DNA from: Blasia pusilla
Taxonomy: Eukaryota; Marchantiophyta; Marchantiopsida; Blasiales
Direction of reading: 5' to 3'
Assembly (NCBI GenBank): GCA_050084515.1
Contig: CM114273.1
Location: 8,494,001-8,558,000, forward strand
Length of the DNA stretch: 64,000 nt
Each line of letters opens with the position of its first letter. Position 1 is the first letter of the stretch. A program made the position numbers and the translations under genes. This document shows, in pieces, positions 44,336 to 56,000 of the stretch. Below the pieces are notes generated by a model. The model searched no databases and had not been told where the DNA came from. It worked only from the letters and a program-made list of their open reading frames with translations.

Positions 44336-45093
44336 CTAGGTTGATAACTCTCTTTTTCTCTGGGTAACAATTGCTCGCCCATCGCGTAGATAAGCAATAA
44401 AACCTGCTTCTTGAGCCTCTTTGACCTTTGCAAGCTCTTTTCTCCTAGCTTCGACTTGTAGAGGTGTGAGATCAGGATCCAACCATATCCTCCGTCCTTT
44501 GAGAATGGTCTTGCTAGCCATGGCAGTATCACGTTGAGTTTGATCAACAAACTTGACTAGAATGGCACGAGGTTGTGTGCCCGTTTTCCCAATGCGAAAA
44601 GCTTGAGCCAAGTCCGGGTTATGAACATGAAGTGTATCAACCAAGAACTTGGTGACAACACTCTTCACCTCTTCGCTCTCTGTTTTCCGCAAACAAACGA
44701 GATTCTCACATTCTTTCTACGCGCAAATTGGTTTTCTTTTTCTATCTCTTGCTATTGACAGAAAGAGATATGAGCAACCTTTGTAGCTTCAGCATAAGAT
44801 TTCATTTTCACTTCTAAAGTTTCAACAACCTCATGCAATCCTGATCTATGGGGAGTAGTCACCAAGGATGATGCCTTCTCTTGAACATCCGCAACGGATT
44901 TGGAAAGATCGAGCATCACACTAGAACTATCTTTCAACACTTTCTTCAAAACCTCTTGCGTTACCTTCAACTCTCGGATTTGAATATGTGCATGGTTTAA
45001 TTGAGAAGTTTGTACCTTGAATTCTTGTCGAAGCTCTTTCAATTTGTGCAAGACGAATTGCACTAGATTCAAGATTTCGTCTTGAGTAGTCAT
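44336..45093 (-). pseudogene. LINE ORF1 (copy G), one break
   Basis: Two open pieces (45093-44752 and 44692-44336) cover the coiled coil (residues 1-114) and the RRM plus C-terminal domain (118 residues: VVTKFLVDTLHVHNPDLAQA, RAILVKFVDQTQRD, LKGRRIWLDPDLTP, AYLRDGRAIV). The gap near 44700-44750 lacks a few bases. This is the most complete ORF1 in the window. The final TAG is 18 nt before the GTG-TTG-ATG of ORF2, in the same frame. Confidence 0.85.
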
Positions 45094-45168
45094 CCTGTAC
45101 TTGACTTCACTGCATCCTAAAAAGTATAATCAAATCTCCAACACCACACAACTTCTGCTTTAAAATTC

Positions 45169-45532
45169 GGTTCTGCTTGCAATTCTGAGGGATAGGGCGC
45201 CTCCTTATACTACACGTTGCCTCCAAATTTCAGCTTCATATGACACTCCACCTCAAAGTTATGGCCTCGGCAAGATTCAGATTTGAAATCCTCAAATCTA
45301 CAAGAGCAGAAACTCAAATCTCTCAGAACTTCGTGTGTATAACTGGGTTGTGCTTGCAATTCTAAGGGCTAGGGCGCCTCCTTATACTCCACGTTGACTC
45401 CAAATCTCAGCTTCATATGACACTTTACCTGAAAGTTATGGCCTCGGCAAGATTCAGATCTGAGATCCTCAAATCTACAAGAGCAGAAACTCAAATCTCT
45501 CACAACTTCGTGTGTATAACTCGGTTGTGCTT
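45169..45532 (-). repeat. Two LINE monomers
   Basis: Equivalent positions at 45169, 45346 and 45523, spacing 177 and 177. Sequence is close to the monomers of copy C (GCGCCTCCTTATACTCCACGTTG on this strand). Confidence 0.9.
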
Positions 45533-45974
45533 CACGGCTCGTGAGGCGTGTTGTCCCCGGAAACGCGGGAAGTTGATGGCGGGGATGCCACCCGTTGCCT
45601 AGATTCTTCAGGCAACATTGTCATGAAGCCTAGGTTTTTTATGGGCTTGTCCCGGATATCATCCAGCCAAAGTTCAAAATCTTCAGCACTCTCCAGGTTT
45701 GCTTCCTCCGGAATTGGCTCAATTTTTTTCATCTCCGCTTGGAGACCCACGAGCATGGACTTCCCGAGAAGCCGCAACGCGTCCTAGAATGACCATTCAC
45801 GGAGCCAGTGGGAGATTATTGGATCAGAGACACCCGGAGGATGGTGTGCCGCCCTCTTTTGGGCCTCTGTGCCCTCGAGACTGATTTTCATCAGTCGGAT
45901 TATCCTAAATTCTGAAATTCTAGGCAAGGAAAATCTATGGACGCAATCGAGAGACACTTTTCCCTAATCCGACC

Positions 45975-46422
45975 CTACGGATCTTCATCCCTCTTTTGCT
46001 GGCGCTTGATTATCGCCTTCAGCTCCTTGTAGAATTCGGGGCCAAGTTCGGGGTTGAGAATGGCGATGTAGCATTGCATCTTGCTTGCAGTGTACTTCAT
46101 AGCTGCAGATACTTCAGCTTGGATGAACTTAGCACGCTCAGACGCAGACACGTTCTCCCTCTGCTCCAGCTCCAATGAAGCGCTCTTCTTGGCAGCCTGT
46201 ATCTTCCACCAACAAAGGCTTGTCACGGGTGCATCTTGGGAAATAAATGTATTTGCCCAACCATTTTTTTTTATGTGAGCCCCCTTCGCAAGCATCTCAT
46301 TTACAAGAGCGTCGCCCAAGAACCCCTCGTACTCTGTCGGGTGCCTCATTAGCACTTTCTTCATCCGGTCGCAATCCTAGATCCAGTGGTGGGTGACATT
46401 CCCCTCGGATACAATCCTGCAC
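45975..46422 (-). pseudogene. Third exon of unknown gene
   Basis: Acceptor TGTGCAG before GATTGTATCC gives a phase-1-compatible joint (AT|G) with the upstream exon. Apart from one TAG the exon is open for about 145 codons. Helical, Lys/Glu-rich C-terminal half (SASERAKFIQAEVSAAMKYT, ELKAIIKRQQKR) and a Trp-rich motif (SLCWWKIQAAKKS). Natural stop TAG after DEDP. Confidence 0.55.
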
Positions 46423-46466
46423 ATCCAAACACAATATAAGAATTTTTGCAAGCTACATGGATTCGT

Positions 46467-47045
46467 GCAACCCGTCGGACTCTGACAGGTCACCACACCT
46501 GATGGTCGGAATGGTAGCTTTGAGCTAAATATTGCAACCCATCGGAGTTCAACGTATTCCATTGAGATTTGTGATTGCGTGGTTACAACCCGTCAGACTT
46601 CGACGGATTGTCAGATGATTTATATACAAAGAGTGGTCTCCGCGGAAAAAGTGAACATATCAACCCGTCGGAGTCCGACATGTTGCGCAATTTCAAGTAA
46701 AGCTGCAATTTGACGCCAAAAATCAAGCTCCCTTACTCCGATCACCTACCCATGCAGGCGGATGCAACCCGTAGGAGTCCGACGAGTTACTTTCGGCCAA
46801 AAACATCCTAAAAATAGCCGCCAGTCAAGCAACTCGTCGGACTCCGACGAGTTGCTTTCGGCCAAAAACATCCTAAAATAGCGGCCACTAAAGCAACTCG
46901 TCGGACTCCGGCGAGTTGCTTTCGGCCAAAAACATCCTAAAAAGAGCAGCCAATCAAGCAACTCGCCGAACTTCGACGAGTTGCTTTAAGCCATCCGATG
47001 TTTTGTTACCACTAGTTAAACAACTCGTCGGAGTCCGACGGTTTG
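46467..47045. repeat. Nine hairpin repeats in an intron
   Basis: A 24-27-bp near-palindrome of the form CAACTCGTCGGA-CTCCGACGAGTTG occurs at 46467, 46534, 46586, 46659, 46764, 46829, 46893, 46958 and 47021. The last five sit in a tandem array of about 65-bp units (TTTCGGCCAAAAACATCCTAAAA between hairpins); the first four are more diverged and irregularly spaced. All lie in the intron between the 47078 and 46422 exons. Confidence 0.9.
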
Positions 47046-47077
47046 CAGCAATCAAAATAAAGGAAGAGGAAACTTAC

Positions 47078-47560
47078 ATGTTTAAGGTATGCATGGCCAT
47101 TTCCACCATCGCCATGTGATGAGGGTATGGATGTAGCACAACCGCCTTCACGCAGAAATACGCCTCCAATGAGTTTTGGCGCTCCTCTGCAAACTGGGTC
47201 CATGCCATGAAACTGTGGTTTCCATCCCAGATAAAGAAATAGAGGTTCCGCATCCAGCTAAATTCCATCCGCTCAATCGCTCTTCTAAATTCCTGATCTC
47301 TTATCCTTCTGAATGTGTCAAGCGCTTCCAAGTCCTCCTCCGTCACCAACGCTTGGGTTCCATGTTCATCGTAAGGCTGAACATAGAACGAAGGGAAGCT
47401 GTCGACGTAGGATGTTGTCGCTGCCGATTGTCTAGCTTTGCAATATCCTCGTCAGACTGAATTTCGCGTACTCAATTGTCCGCAATCGGCAAAGTGGAAT
47501 TCTTGGGGCGTTCTGGCCCTCCATCAGTGCCATATGCTTTACCACCTGTCACAACAGGGA
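47078..47560 (-). pseudogene. Middle exon of unknown gene
   Basis: Bounded by CTGTTGTGACAG at the 5' side and a perfect GTAAGT donor at 47077. The last 120 codons are open: SYVDSFPSFYVQPYDEHG, LDTFRRIRDQEFRRAIERM, FSWMRNLYFFIWDGNHSF. Two shifts or stops lie in the first third. Conserved-looking aromatic content suggests a folded domain. Confidence 0.5.
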
Positions 47561-48301
47561 CAAGGTCAATAAACTACACTGAATTGCCAATGAATTGCAA
47601 TATGGGCCTTCACATAACTCAAAGAACAAAGATCGTATCTTACTCGCTCGAAGATTGGGTCAATGTCTTGGCCTGCCAACTGCTCTGGGACAGCAGTTGG
47701 CAAGTCCATTGGAAGCTCGTCGATCCGATAGAAGTCGATTTCTTCCGCCGAGCTAAGAGACGAGGAAGACCGCTATCCTGCTTCTTCAGAGATGTCCACC
47801 ATCTCCACGCTGGCGGTCCTCATGACCACATCATGCGTCACTTGAACTTCGGCCGTTTCCTTAGCCGATTTTATATTGATTGTGTCCCCGGACTTCATCA
47901 GGGACATTTCATGCATCTCAACACTTTCGGCTTCCTTCAATGGCAATCTTTTTTTCCCTTCGAGCTTTTGCCAATTCTGCTCTCCTCACCAATGCGTCTA
48001 GATGCTTCTTTTCACGCTTATCCTCGGCGATCCTTTTCTTCATGGCCCGCGACGCCTCTGCCTCTGCGTTCTGTTTTTCAAGCACCTCCTTAACACGTTT
48101 TGCAAGAAGCTCTTGCCTGTACATCTCCGCTTCCCTTTCGCGCTCCTCGATCTCTTGCTGCCTTATTTCATTGGCCGAACGAGGCCCAGGAGATGGTGAC
48201 GCATGAGTCTTGGACTTGGGAGTGAAGCTCCCACCCTTGCTTGCTTGAGATTTTTTCCTCGTCATTGTTTCCGAAAATACCTCCTCCTCGACAACAAAAT
48301 T

Positions 48302-49066
48302 GGTAAATGGTAAATGGTAAATAGATCAAGCCCGTGGGACCCAAAGGGTCAAAAGGCTGAAAAACACATTACAAGTCATTCATTCATTGACCCTGAAAAA
48401 GATCCTTAAGACCTTCTCCTAGCTACAGCCTAAACCACTTAAGCGATAAATAATGACGTCCCTAAGATAACAACCTAAATCATAAGGCACTAGCTGTAGT
48501 AAAGAATAGAAATTCTCCACATCTATTTTATGAACTAGTCTAATCTCTTCATACCTTGGACATGTAACAAACACATGCTCTTCATCTTCAATATTTTCTC
48601 CGTCACATAACCTACAAATTCGTTCACTTCTATCAATTTTAAACCATCGTCCTTCCTCAATTCCTAGCCTATAAGACCCAGTTCTATGACGTGCGATAAT
48701 ATGTCGTAAGAACGTGGAGATCCCTGCAAGTAGATATCCTTGTTCACAATATACAAGCATAGGATTAACATGAAGTTGATAAAACTCTATTTTGGTGCCC
48801 GATCTGCTCCAAATGATGTTAAGAGATTGCTTCTATACATGCTCACGGAGGGCCATCGGTTTCAAGTCCCAATCGCGTTCGCCACATTCCACTTTGAAGA
48901 CCAAGTCACCACATCCGCCATCCACCCTATGGAACGTGTGGCTCGCAAAGCTTGACGAGGGAGGCAAGAAACATCAAGAGATCTCACCCTTGCGATGTAA
49001 GTGATAGAATGTTTTGATATTTGAGAACTTCCCCAATAAGTCGATGGAACGGTTGACTTCGATTGT
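48302..49066 (-). mobile_element. LINE copy H, 3' end with inverted partner
   Basis: Tail, 3' UTR and ORF2 C-terminal region to about 49010 on the minus strand, with CRLCDGENIEDEEHVFVTC intact (48760-48419). Then a 53-bp endonuclease scrap on the minus strand (49013-49066), after which plus-strand ORF2 sequence begins. It lies 37 bp upstream of the unknown gene's start codon at 48265. Confidence 0.85.
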
Positions 49067-49067
49067 G

Positions 49068-52000
49068 ATGTGGAATATACGAGGCCTTTCAACAACAAAG
49101 TATGTGAGTGCTCTACCAATTTGGGGGATGGCGAACATCATCGATATTGTGGAGACTTGGGAACATGAGAGCAATACTGTTGCAGAGATGCAAGGGTTTA
49201 CTTTGGTGGGATCGACATGGAACCAAAGAAGGCAACGCGCAGGAAGGGGTTATTGCTACTTTCATCAGGTCTCAATGTCTACCTCTCATACATCTAGAAG
49301 ATCAAGATATCGGGGGCCAATATCATTGGCTACGTCTTGGTTTGGTTGGGGGATCTTATTGTTATTTGGCAGTTTGTTATTTTGCACCACTTGTCTATAC
49401 TCCACACGCACTTACAATCGAAGTCAACCGTTCCATCGACTTATTGGGGATGTTCTCAAATATCAAATCAAAGGTGGAGTCTTTCTAGTTGGGGATTTCA
49501 ATGCTCGCACACGTCTTTCGCTCAATTTACCTAATTCAGTGATTCCTTGACTTCTCCTCTTCTCGAAGAACATGAGGATGGTTTGTGGTCTAGAATCTCT
49601 TCAGATCTTTCTACAAATCCTTTGTGAGCATTTTTAACCTTCGATTCGAGCCACTTGTAATTTGAAAGTTCTTAATGGAACCTTCTCATTTTCCCAACTC
49701 TAACCGCAATCGTGTTTCTCCTCTCCGGCGCTAGCACCATCGATTATCTTCGGTCCTCGCCACGATAGCTCTACATTTGGTATTCTAGAACCTCAGCCTG
49801 AATCAGATCCCTTTGTCTACTCTCTCACTTTCAAAGGCAATTTCCTCTCTCGATATCTCAATCTGTTTTAGCCTCTCCCAAGTTTCGCTTAGATCCCGGT
49901 GAAAAAGATCTTTACACGCTACATTTACAAGAACTCTTGACTCGGATTGTATGGAGCCCAGATCCACACGCGGCAAGTTTGCAACTAACCGTGTGTAGCT
50001 AGGAGAAGGTCTTAAGGATCTTTTTCAGGGTCAGTGCATGAATGACTTGTAATGTGTTTTTCAGCCTTTTGACCCTTTGGGTCCCACGGGCTTGATCTAT
50101 TTACCATTTACCTAACCGAATTGCTCAAAAGCAGTGCATCTAAGTTCTTTTCGCGCCACAGGGATAGAAGTGCTAGGAGGCTGCCTTGTAATGGGTGGTT
50201 TGACTCTGAATGCAAGCAAGCAAGCAAGCAAGGGCACGATCAATTGATAAATCTTTGGATATCCAAAGTCGGCTTATTATGACGAGCCTTTACAAATATT
50301 TACTTGGTGAAATCTAGGAAACGAGCTTTCTTGCGGCGGAAGCAAGAGTCCTTGACAAGGGAGCTGCACGAGGACCCCAAATCATTTTGGAGACGGTTAG
50401 TAGTACGGTCTTCAAAACCTACTCTCGATCGCAAGTCTTTGATATCTTTTGCCGAAAAGCTCTATTTCTTCCCCGACGCTACATCTATGCCACGTTGTGA
50501 AGGAATACCTGGCTTATTCTCTGAAGCAGAGGCGATGACTCAACTAAGAAGATTAGCGAATGGTAAATGTGAGGATTTGGATGGTCTTTCTATTGAACTT
50601 TTCAAGTGGGGGAGGAGATTGTATTGGACCCGATCCTCGCCAAAAATCTTTGGCGATCTTTTGCTATCTATGGTTTTCCTTCAACTTGGTCGCTCACGGG
50701 AGATTGTTCCTATTCACAAATCAGGAAGGAAGGACTTGGTGACAAACTATCGCACTATCATGGTGGGTAGTGTTTTCGCCAAGTTGTTTGGGAAATTGGT
50801 GGAGTCAAAGTTGAGCGCATGGACAGAGTCTTTCCAAAAGAGAGAGCACGGGTCCAAGCTGGTTTTCGCCCAACATACAACACCATCGACCATATCTTGG
50901 CCTTGCGTGTTTTACGGGAGAAATCTAAGGGCAATGGAAAAGCTTTGTTTTGCGGCTTCATCGATTTCAAGAAAGCTTTTGATATGCACTCGTAAGCTCT
51001 TTATGGGGAAGCTGCATGCAAGCCATTGGGACCCTTTGGGTCCCACGGGCTTGATGTATTTACCATTTACCATTGAGTACCACCAAATCTCCTAGCAGCC
51101 GTGGCCCACGTTATACCATTCCGTTCGGGCCAAGATCAAGGTCCACAAACTCAAGAGATCTTGAGTACAAATCGAGTCATTCAAGGTTGCCCTCTCTCCT
51201 TGGAGTTTTCGTGGATGATATCGAAAAGTGGTTGGAGGAATGTGATAGTGAAGGTGTCAAGATCGGGGACTTTGTCATCAAAGCTCTATTGTATGGCGAT
51301 GATATCATATTACTAGCACGTTTACAAAAACACCTCGACACTTTGGCAAGGTTTTGTACCCAGAATGAGATGGAGGTTAATCAAGAGATCGCAAGGGTGA
51401 GATCTCTTGATGTTTCTCGCCTCCCTCATCAAGCTTTGCGAGCCACACGTTCCATAGGGTGGATGGCGGATGTGGTGACTTGGTCTTCAAAGTGGAATGT
51501 GGGAACGCGATTGGGACTTGAAACCGATGGCCCTCGTGAGCATCATCTGAAGCAATCTCTCAACATCATTTGGAGCAGTCCAGGCACCAAAATGGAGTTT
51601 TATCAACTTCATGTTAATCCTATGCTTGTATATTGTGAACAAGGATACCTACTTGCAGGGATGTCCACGTTCTTACGACATATTATCGCACGTCATAGAA
51701 CTGGGTCACACAGGCTAGGAAGGACGATGGTTTAAAATTGATAGAAGTGAACCAATTTGTAGGTTATGTCTTGGGAGAAAATATTGAAGATGAAGAGCAT
51801 GTGTTTGTTACATGTCCAAGGTATGAAGAAATTAGACTAGCTCATAAAATAGATGTGGAGAATTTCTATTCTTTACTACAGACTAGTGCCTTATGATTTA
51901 GGTTGTTATCTCAGTGGTCGTCATCATTCATCGCTCAACTGCTCTAGGTCAGTAGCTAGGAGAAGGTCTTAACGATCTTTTTCAGGGTCGTGCATGAATG

Positions 52001-53023
52001 ACTTGTAATGTGTTTTTCAGCCTTTTGACCCTTTGGGTCCCACGGGCTTGATCTATTTACCATTTACATGGACAAGTCTAAAGTCATTATAGTGGGTACT
52101 AGATCCAAGTTCTCGTTCTTTTACAAAGGTCTACAATTAGAACAAGTGAAGAGTTACAAATATCTAGGCATCGATTTCTCTCATGACTATAGTTGGGCAC
52201 TTTGCGTGCAAAAGAGAGTAGAAGCTCGTTACAAAGCTCTATACTCATTTTCAAACCGGTGTAGAAGAAGAGCTCATCTTGTGTCTTGGGGTCTTAGGAA
52301 ATTCTTATTTAGGAGCTTAGTGTTGCCGGTGGTCTTATATGGGACCCAAGTTTGGGGCCCTAGTTGTAAGAAGACAGGTTGGCAGCGCGTGGAGAGGGTG
52401 CAAAAGATCTTTCTACAAGAAGAATTGGGTGTAAGAAACCAAACTCCCGTACGCTATTCTTCTTGCGGAAACAGGTTGTCTTCCTCTAGAGGCTGAAGCT
52501 CTTTACTTGACCATCACTTACTTACATCGCAAGGGTGAGATCTCTTGAAGTTTCTCGCCTCCCTCATCAAGCTTTGCGAGCCACACGTTCCATAGGGTGG
52601 ATGGCGGATGTGGTGACTTGGTCTTCAAAGTGGAATGTGGCGGAGCGCGATTGGGACTTGAAACCGATGGCACTCCGCGAGCATCTACAGAAGCAATTTC
52701 TCGACATTATTTGGAGCAGCCCGGGCACCAAAATGGAGTTTTATCAACTTCATGTTAATCCTACGCTTGTATATGGTAAATAGATATTGCAAACAAGGAT
52801 ACCTACTTGCGGGGATGTCCACGTTCTTACGTCATATTATCGCACGACATAGAAGTGGGTCTCGTGGGCTAGGAATTGAGGAAGGACGATGGTTTAATAT
52901 TGATAGAAGTAAATGAGTTTGTAAGTTATGTGACGGAGAAAATGTTGAGGATGAAAAAGAGAGTTGTCAACCCACCGAAAAAGAGAGTTATCAACCTAGC
53001 AATCCAAGAAGCCGAGAGTGTTG
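49068..53023 (+). pseudogene. Array unit 1
   Basis: Endonuclease part 49068-49990 (MWNIRGLSTTKY, VETWEHES, GDFNARTR; ESDP replaces ESDH, losing the catalytic His). Insertion 1 at about 49991-50112. RT fingers 50113-51029, insertion 2 at 51030-51069, RT palm 51070-51380 with LLYGDDIILL instead of YADD, insertion 3 at 51381-52067, then ORF2 continuation 52068-52940. The unit ends with an ORF1-end duplication (GAGAGTTGTCAACCCACC, then GAGAGTTATCAACC-TAG). At the left it abuts copy H head-to-head. Confidence 0.85.
52771..52783 (-). mobile_element. Minimal inverted LINE tail scrap
   Basis: Where other copies read GTATATTGTGAACAAGG this unit reads GTATATGGTAAATAGATATTGCAAAC. The added GGTAAATAGAT equals the reverse complement of the LINE tail junction, with ATAT on both sides. 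It is present in units 1-3 and was therefore part of the founding unit. Confidence 0.5.
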
Positions 53024-56000
53024 ATGTGGAATATACGAGGCCTTTCAACAACAAAGTATGTGAGTGCTCTACCAATTTGGGGGATGGCGAACATCATCGA
53101 TATTGTGGAGACTTGGGAACATGAGAGCAATCATTGCTGAGAGATGCAAGGGTTTACTTTGGTGGGATCGACATGGAACCAAAGAAGGCAACGCGCAGGA
53201 AGGGGTTATTGCTACTTTCATCAGGTCTCAATGTCTACCTCTCATACATCTAGAAGATCAAGATATCGGGGGCCAATATCATTGGCTACGTCTTGGTTTG
53301 GTTGGGGGATCTTATTGTTATTTGGCAGTTTGTTATTTTGCACCACTTGTCTATACTCCACACGCACTTACAATCAAGTCAACCGTTCCATCGACTTATT
53401 GGGGATGTTCTCAAATATCAAATCAAAGGTGGAGTCTTTCTAGTTGGGGGATTTCAATGCTCGCACACGTCTTTGCTCAATTTACCCAATTCAGTGATTC
53501 CTTGACTTCTCCTCTCTTCTCGAAGAACATGAGGATGGTTTGTGGTCTAGAATCTCTTCAGATCTTTCTACAAATCCTTTGTGAGCATTTTTAACCTTCG
53601 ATTCGAGCCACTTGTAATTTGAAAGTTCTTAATGGAACCTTCTCATTTTCCCAACTCTAACCGCAATCGTGTTTCTCCTCTCTGGCGCTAGCACCATCGA
53701 TTATCTTCGGTCCTCGCCCGCTGATAGCTCTACATTTGGTATTCTAGAACCTCAGCCTGAATCAGATCCCTTTGTCTACTCTCTCACTTTCAAAGGCAAT
53801 TTCCTCTCTCGATATCTCAATCTGTTTTAGCCTCTCCCAAGTTTCGCTTAGATCCCGGTGAAAAAGATCTTTACACGCTACATTTACAAGAACTCTTGAC
53901 TCGGATTGTATGGAGCCCAGATCCACACGCGGCAAGTTTGCAACTAACCGTGTGTAGCTAGGAGAAGGTCTTAAGGATCTTTTTCAGTGGGTCGGTGCAT
54001 GAATGACTTGTAATGTGTTTTTTTCAGCCTTTTGACCCTTTGGGTCCCACGGGCTTGATCTATTTACCATTTACCTAACCGAATTGCTCAAAAGCAGTGC
54101 ATCTAAGTTCTTTTCGCGCCACAGGGATAGAAGTGCTAGGAGGCTGCCTTGTAATGGGTGGTTTGACTCTGAATGCAAGCAAGCAAGCAAGGGCACGATC
54201 AATTGATAAATCTTTGGATATCCAAAGTCGGCTTATTATGACGAGCCTTTACAAATATTTACTTGGTGAAATCTAGAAACGAGCTTTCTTGGCGGAAGCA
54301 AGAGTCCTTGACAAGGAGCTGCACGAGGACCCCAAATCATTTTGGAGACGGTTAGTAGTAATGCGGTCTTCAAAACCTACTCTCGATCGCAAGTCTTTGA
54401 TATCTTTTGCTTAAAAGCTCTATTTCTTCCCGACGCTACATCTATGCCACGTTGTGAAGGAATACCTGGCTTATTCTCTGAAGCAGCAGGCGATGACTCA
54501 ACTAAGAAGATTAGCGAATGGTAAATGTGAGGATTTGGATGGTCTTTCTATTGAACTTTTCAAGTGGGGAGGAGATTGTATTGGACCGATCCTCGCCAAA
54601 ATCTTTGGCGATCTTTGCTATCTATGGTTTTCCTTCAACTTGGTCGCTCACGGAGATTGTTCCTATTCACAAATCAGGAAGGAAGGACTTGGTGACAAAC
54701 TATCGCACTATCATGGTGGGTAGTGTTTTCGCCAAGTTGTTTGGGAAATTGGTGGAGTCAAAGTTGAGCGCATGGACAGAGTCTTTCCAAAAAGAGAGCA
54801 CGGTCCAAGCTGGTTTTAGCCCAACATACAACACCATCGACCATATCTTGGCCTTGCGTGTTTTACGGGAGAAATCTAAGGGCAATGGAAAAGCTTTGTT
54901 TTGCGGCTTCATCGATTTCAAGAAAGCTTTTGATCTTTGTACCTCGTAAGCTCTTATGGGGAAGGCTGCATGCAAGCCATTGGGACCCTTTGGGTCCCAC
55001 GGGCTTGATGTATTTACCATTTACCATTGGAGTACCACCAAATCTCCTAGCAGCCGTGGCCACGTTATACCATTCCGTTCGGGCCAAGATCAAGGTCCAC
55101 AAACTCAAGAGATCTTGAGTACAAATCGAGTCATTCAAGGTTGCCCTCTCTCCTTGGAGTTTTCGTGGATGATATCGAAAAGTGGTTGGAGGAATGTGAT
55201 AGTGAAGGTGTCAAGATCGGGACTTTGTCATCAAAGCTCTATTGTATGGCGATGATATCATATTACTAGCACGTTTACAAAAACACCTCGACACTTTGGC
55301 AAGGTTTTGTACCCCAGAATGAGATGGAGGTTAATCAAGAGATCGCAAGGGTGAGATCTCTTGATGTTTCTCGCCTCCCTCATCAAGCTTTTTGCGAGCC
55401 GCACGTTCCATAGGGTGGATGGCGGATGTGGTGACTTGGTCTTCAAAGTGGAATGTGGCGAACGCGATTGGGACTTGAAACCGATGGCCCTCGTGAGCAT
55501 CTCTGAAGCAATCTCTCAACATCATTTGGAGCAGTCCAGGCACCAAAATGGAGTTTTATCAACTTCATGTTAATCCTATGCTTGTATATTGTGAACAAGG
55601 ATACCTACTTGCAGGGGATGTCCACGTTCTTACGACATATTATCGCACGTCATAGAACGGGTCACATAGGCTAGGAAGGGCGATGGTTTAAAATTGATAG
55701 AAGTGAACAATTTGTAGGTTATGTCCGGAGAAAATATTGAAGATGAAGAGCATGTGTTTGTTACATGTCCAAGGTATGAAGAAATTAGACTAGCTCATAA
55801 AATAGATGTGGAGAATTTCTATTCTTTACTACACTAGTGCCTTATGATTTAGGTTGTTATCTCGAGGGTCGTCATCATTCATCGCTCAACTGCTCTAGGT
55901 CAGTAGCTAGGAGAAGGTCTTAACGATCTTTTTCAGTGGTTGCATGAATGACTTGTAATGTGTTTTTCAGCCTTTTGACCCTTTGGGTCCCACGGGCTTG

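Larger units (their letters stand above)
41003..45532 (-). mobile_element. LINE copy G, with two monomers
   Basis: Tail and 3' UTR (41003-41180), ORF2 (to 44311), ORF1 (44336-45093), leader and two monomers (45169-45532). The left side joins the gypsy integrase and the right side joins unrelated gene sequence, so flanks do not match and no duplication can be assigned. ORF2 has many small breaks, several at CAG or CCG positions like those in the tandem array. Confidence 0.9.
45533..48265 (-). pseudogene. Eroded spliced gene, unknown family
   Basis: A minus-strand gene with visible exons. Exon 1 from ATG 48265 (MTRKKSQASKGG, then a charged coiled-coil region REREAEMYRQELLAKRVKEV) shifts at a T7 run (47949-47955), continues with SVEMHEMSLMKSGDT, a TAG, then EEIDFYRIDELPMDLP to a GTAAGA donor at 47643. 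A middle exon (47560-47078) ends in RNLYFFIWDGNHSFMAWTQF and HPYPHHMAMVEMAMHTLN before a GTAAGT donor. A third exon (46422-45975) starts after TGTGCAG in phase, has a TAG after THHWI, then DCDRMKKVLMRHPTEYEGFL and ends RDEDP. A further open piece (about 45870-45535, WLREWSF-TAG-DALRLLGKSM) may belong to it or to a second gene. Family not recognised. Confidence 0.5.

Noticed and set aside
45533-48265. Reassignment of TAG to glutamine in the nuclear code
   Set aside because: TAG also acts as the apparent natural stop after RDEDP and CAG-to-TAG mutation or read error explains the internal ones.
51290-51310. YGDD instead of YADD in the RT of the array as a functional variant
   Set aside because: The change (GCAG to GGCG) is at a CAG site with other error-like changes and lies in broken ORFs, so it is not interpreted as adaptive.
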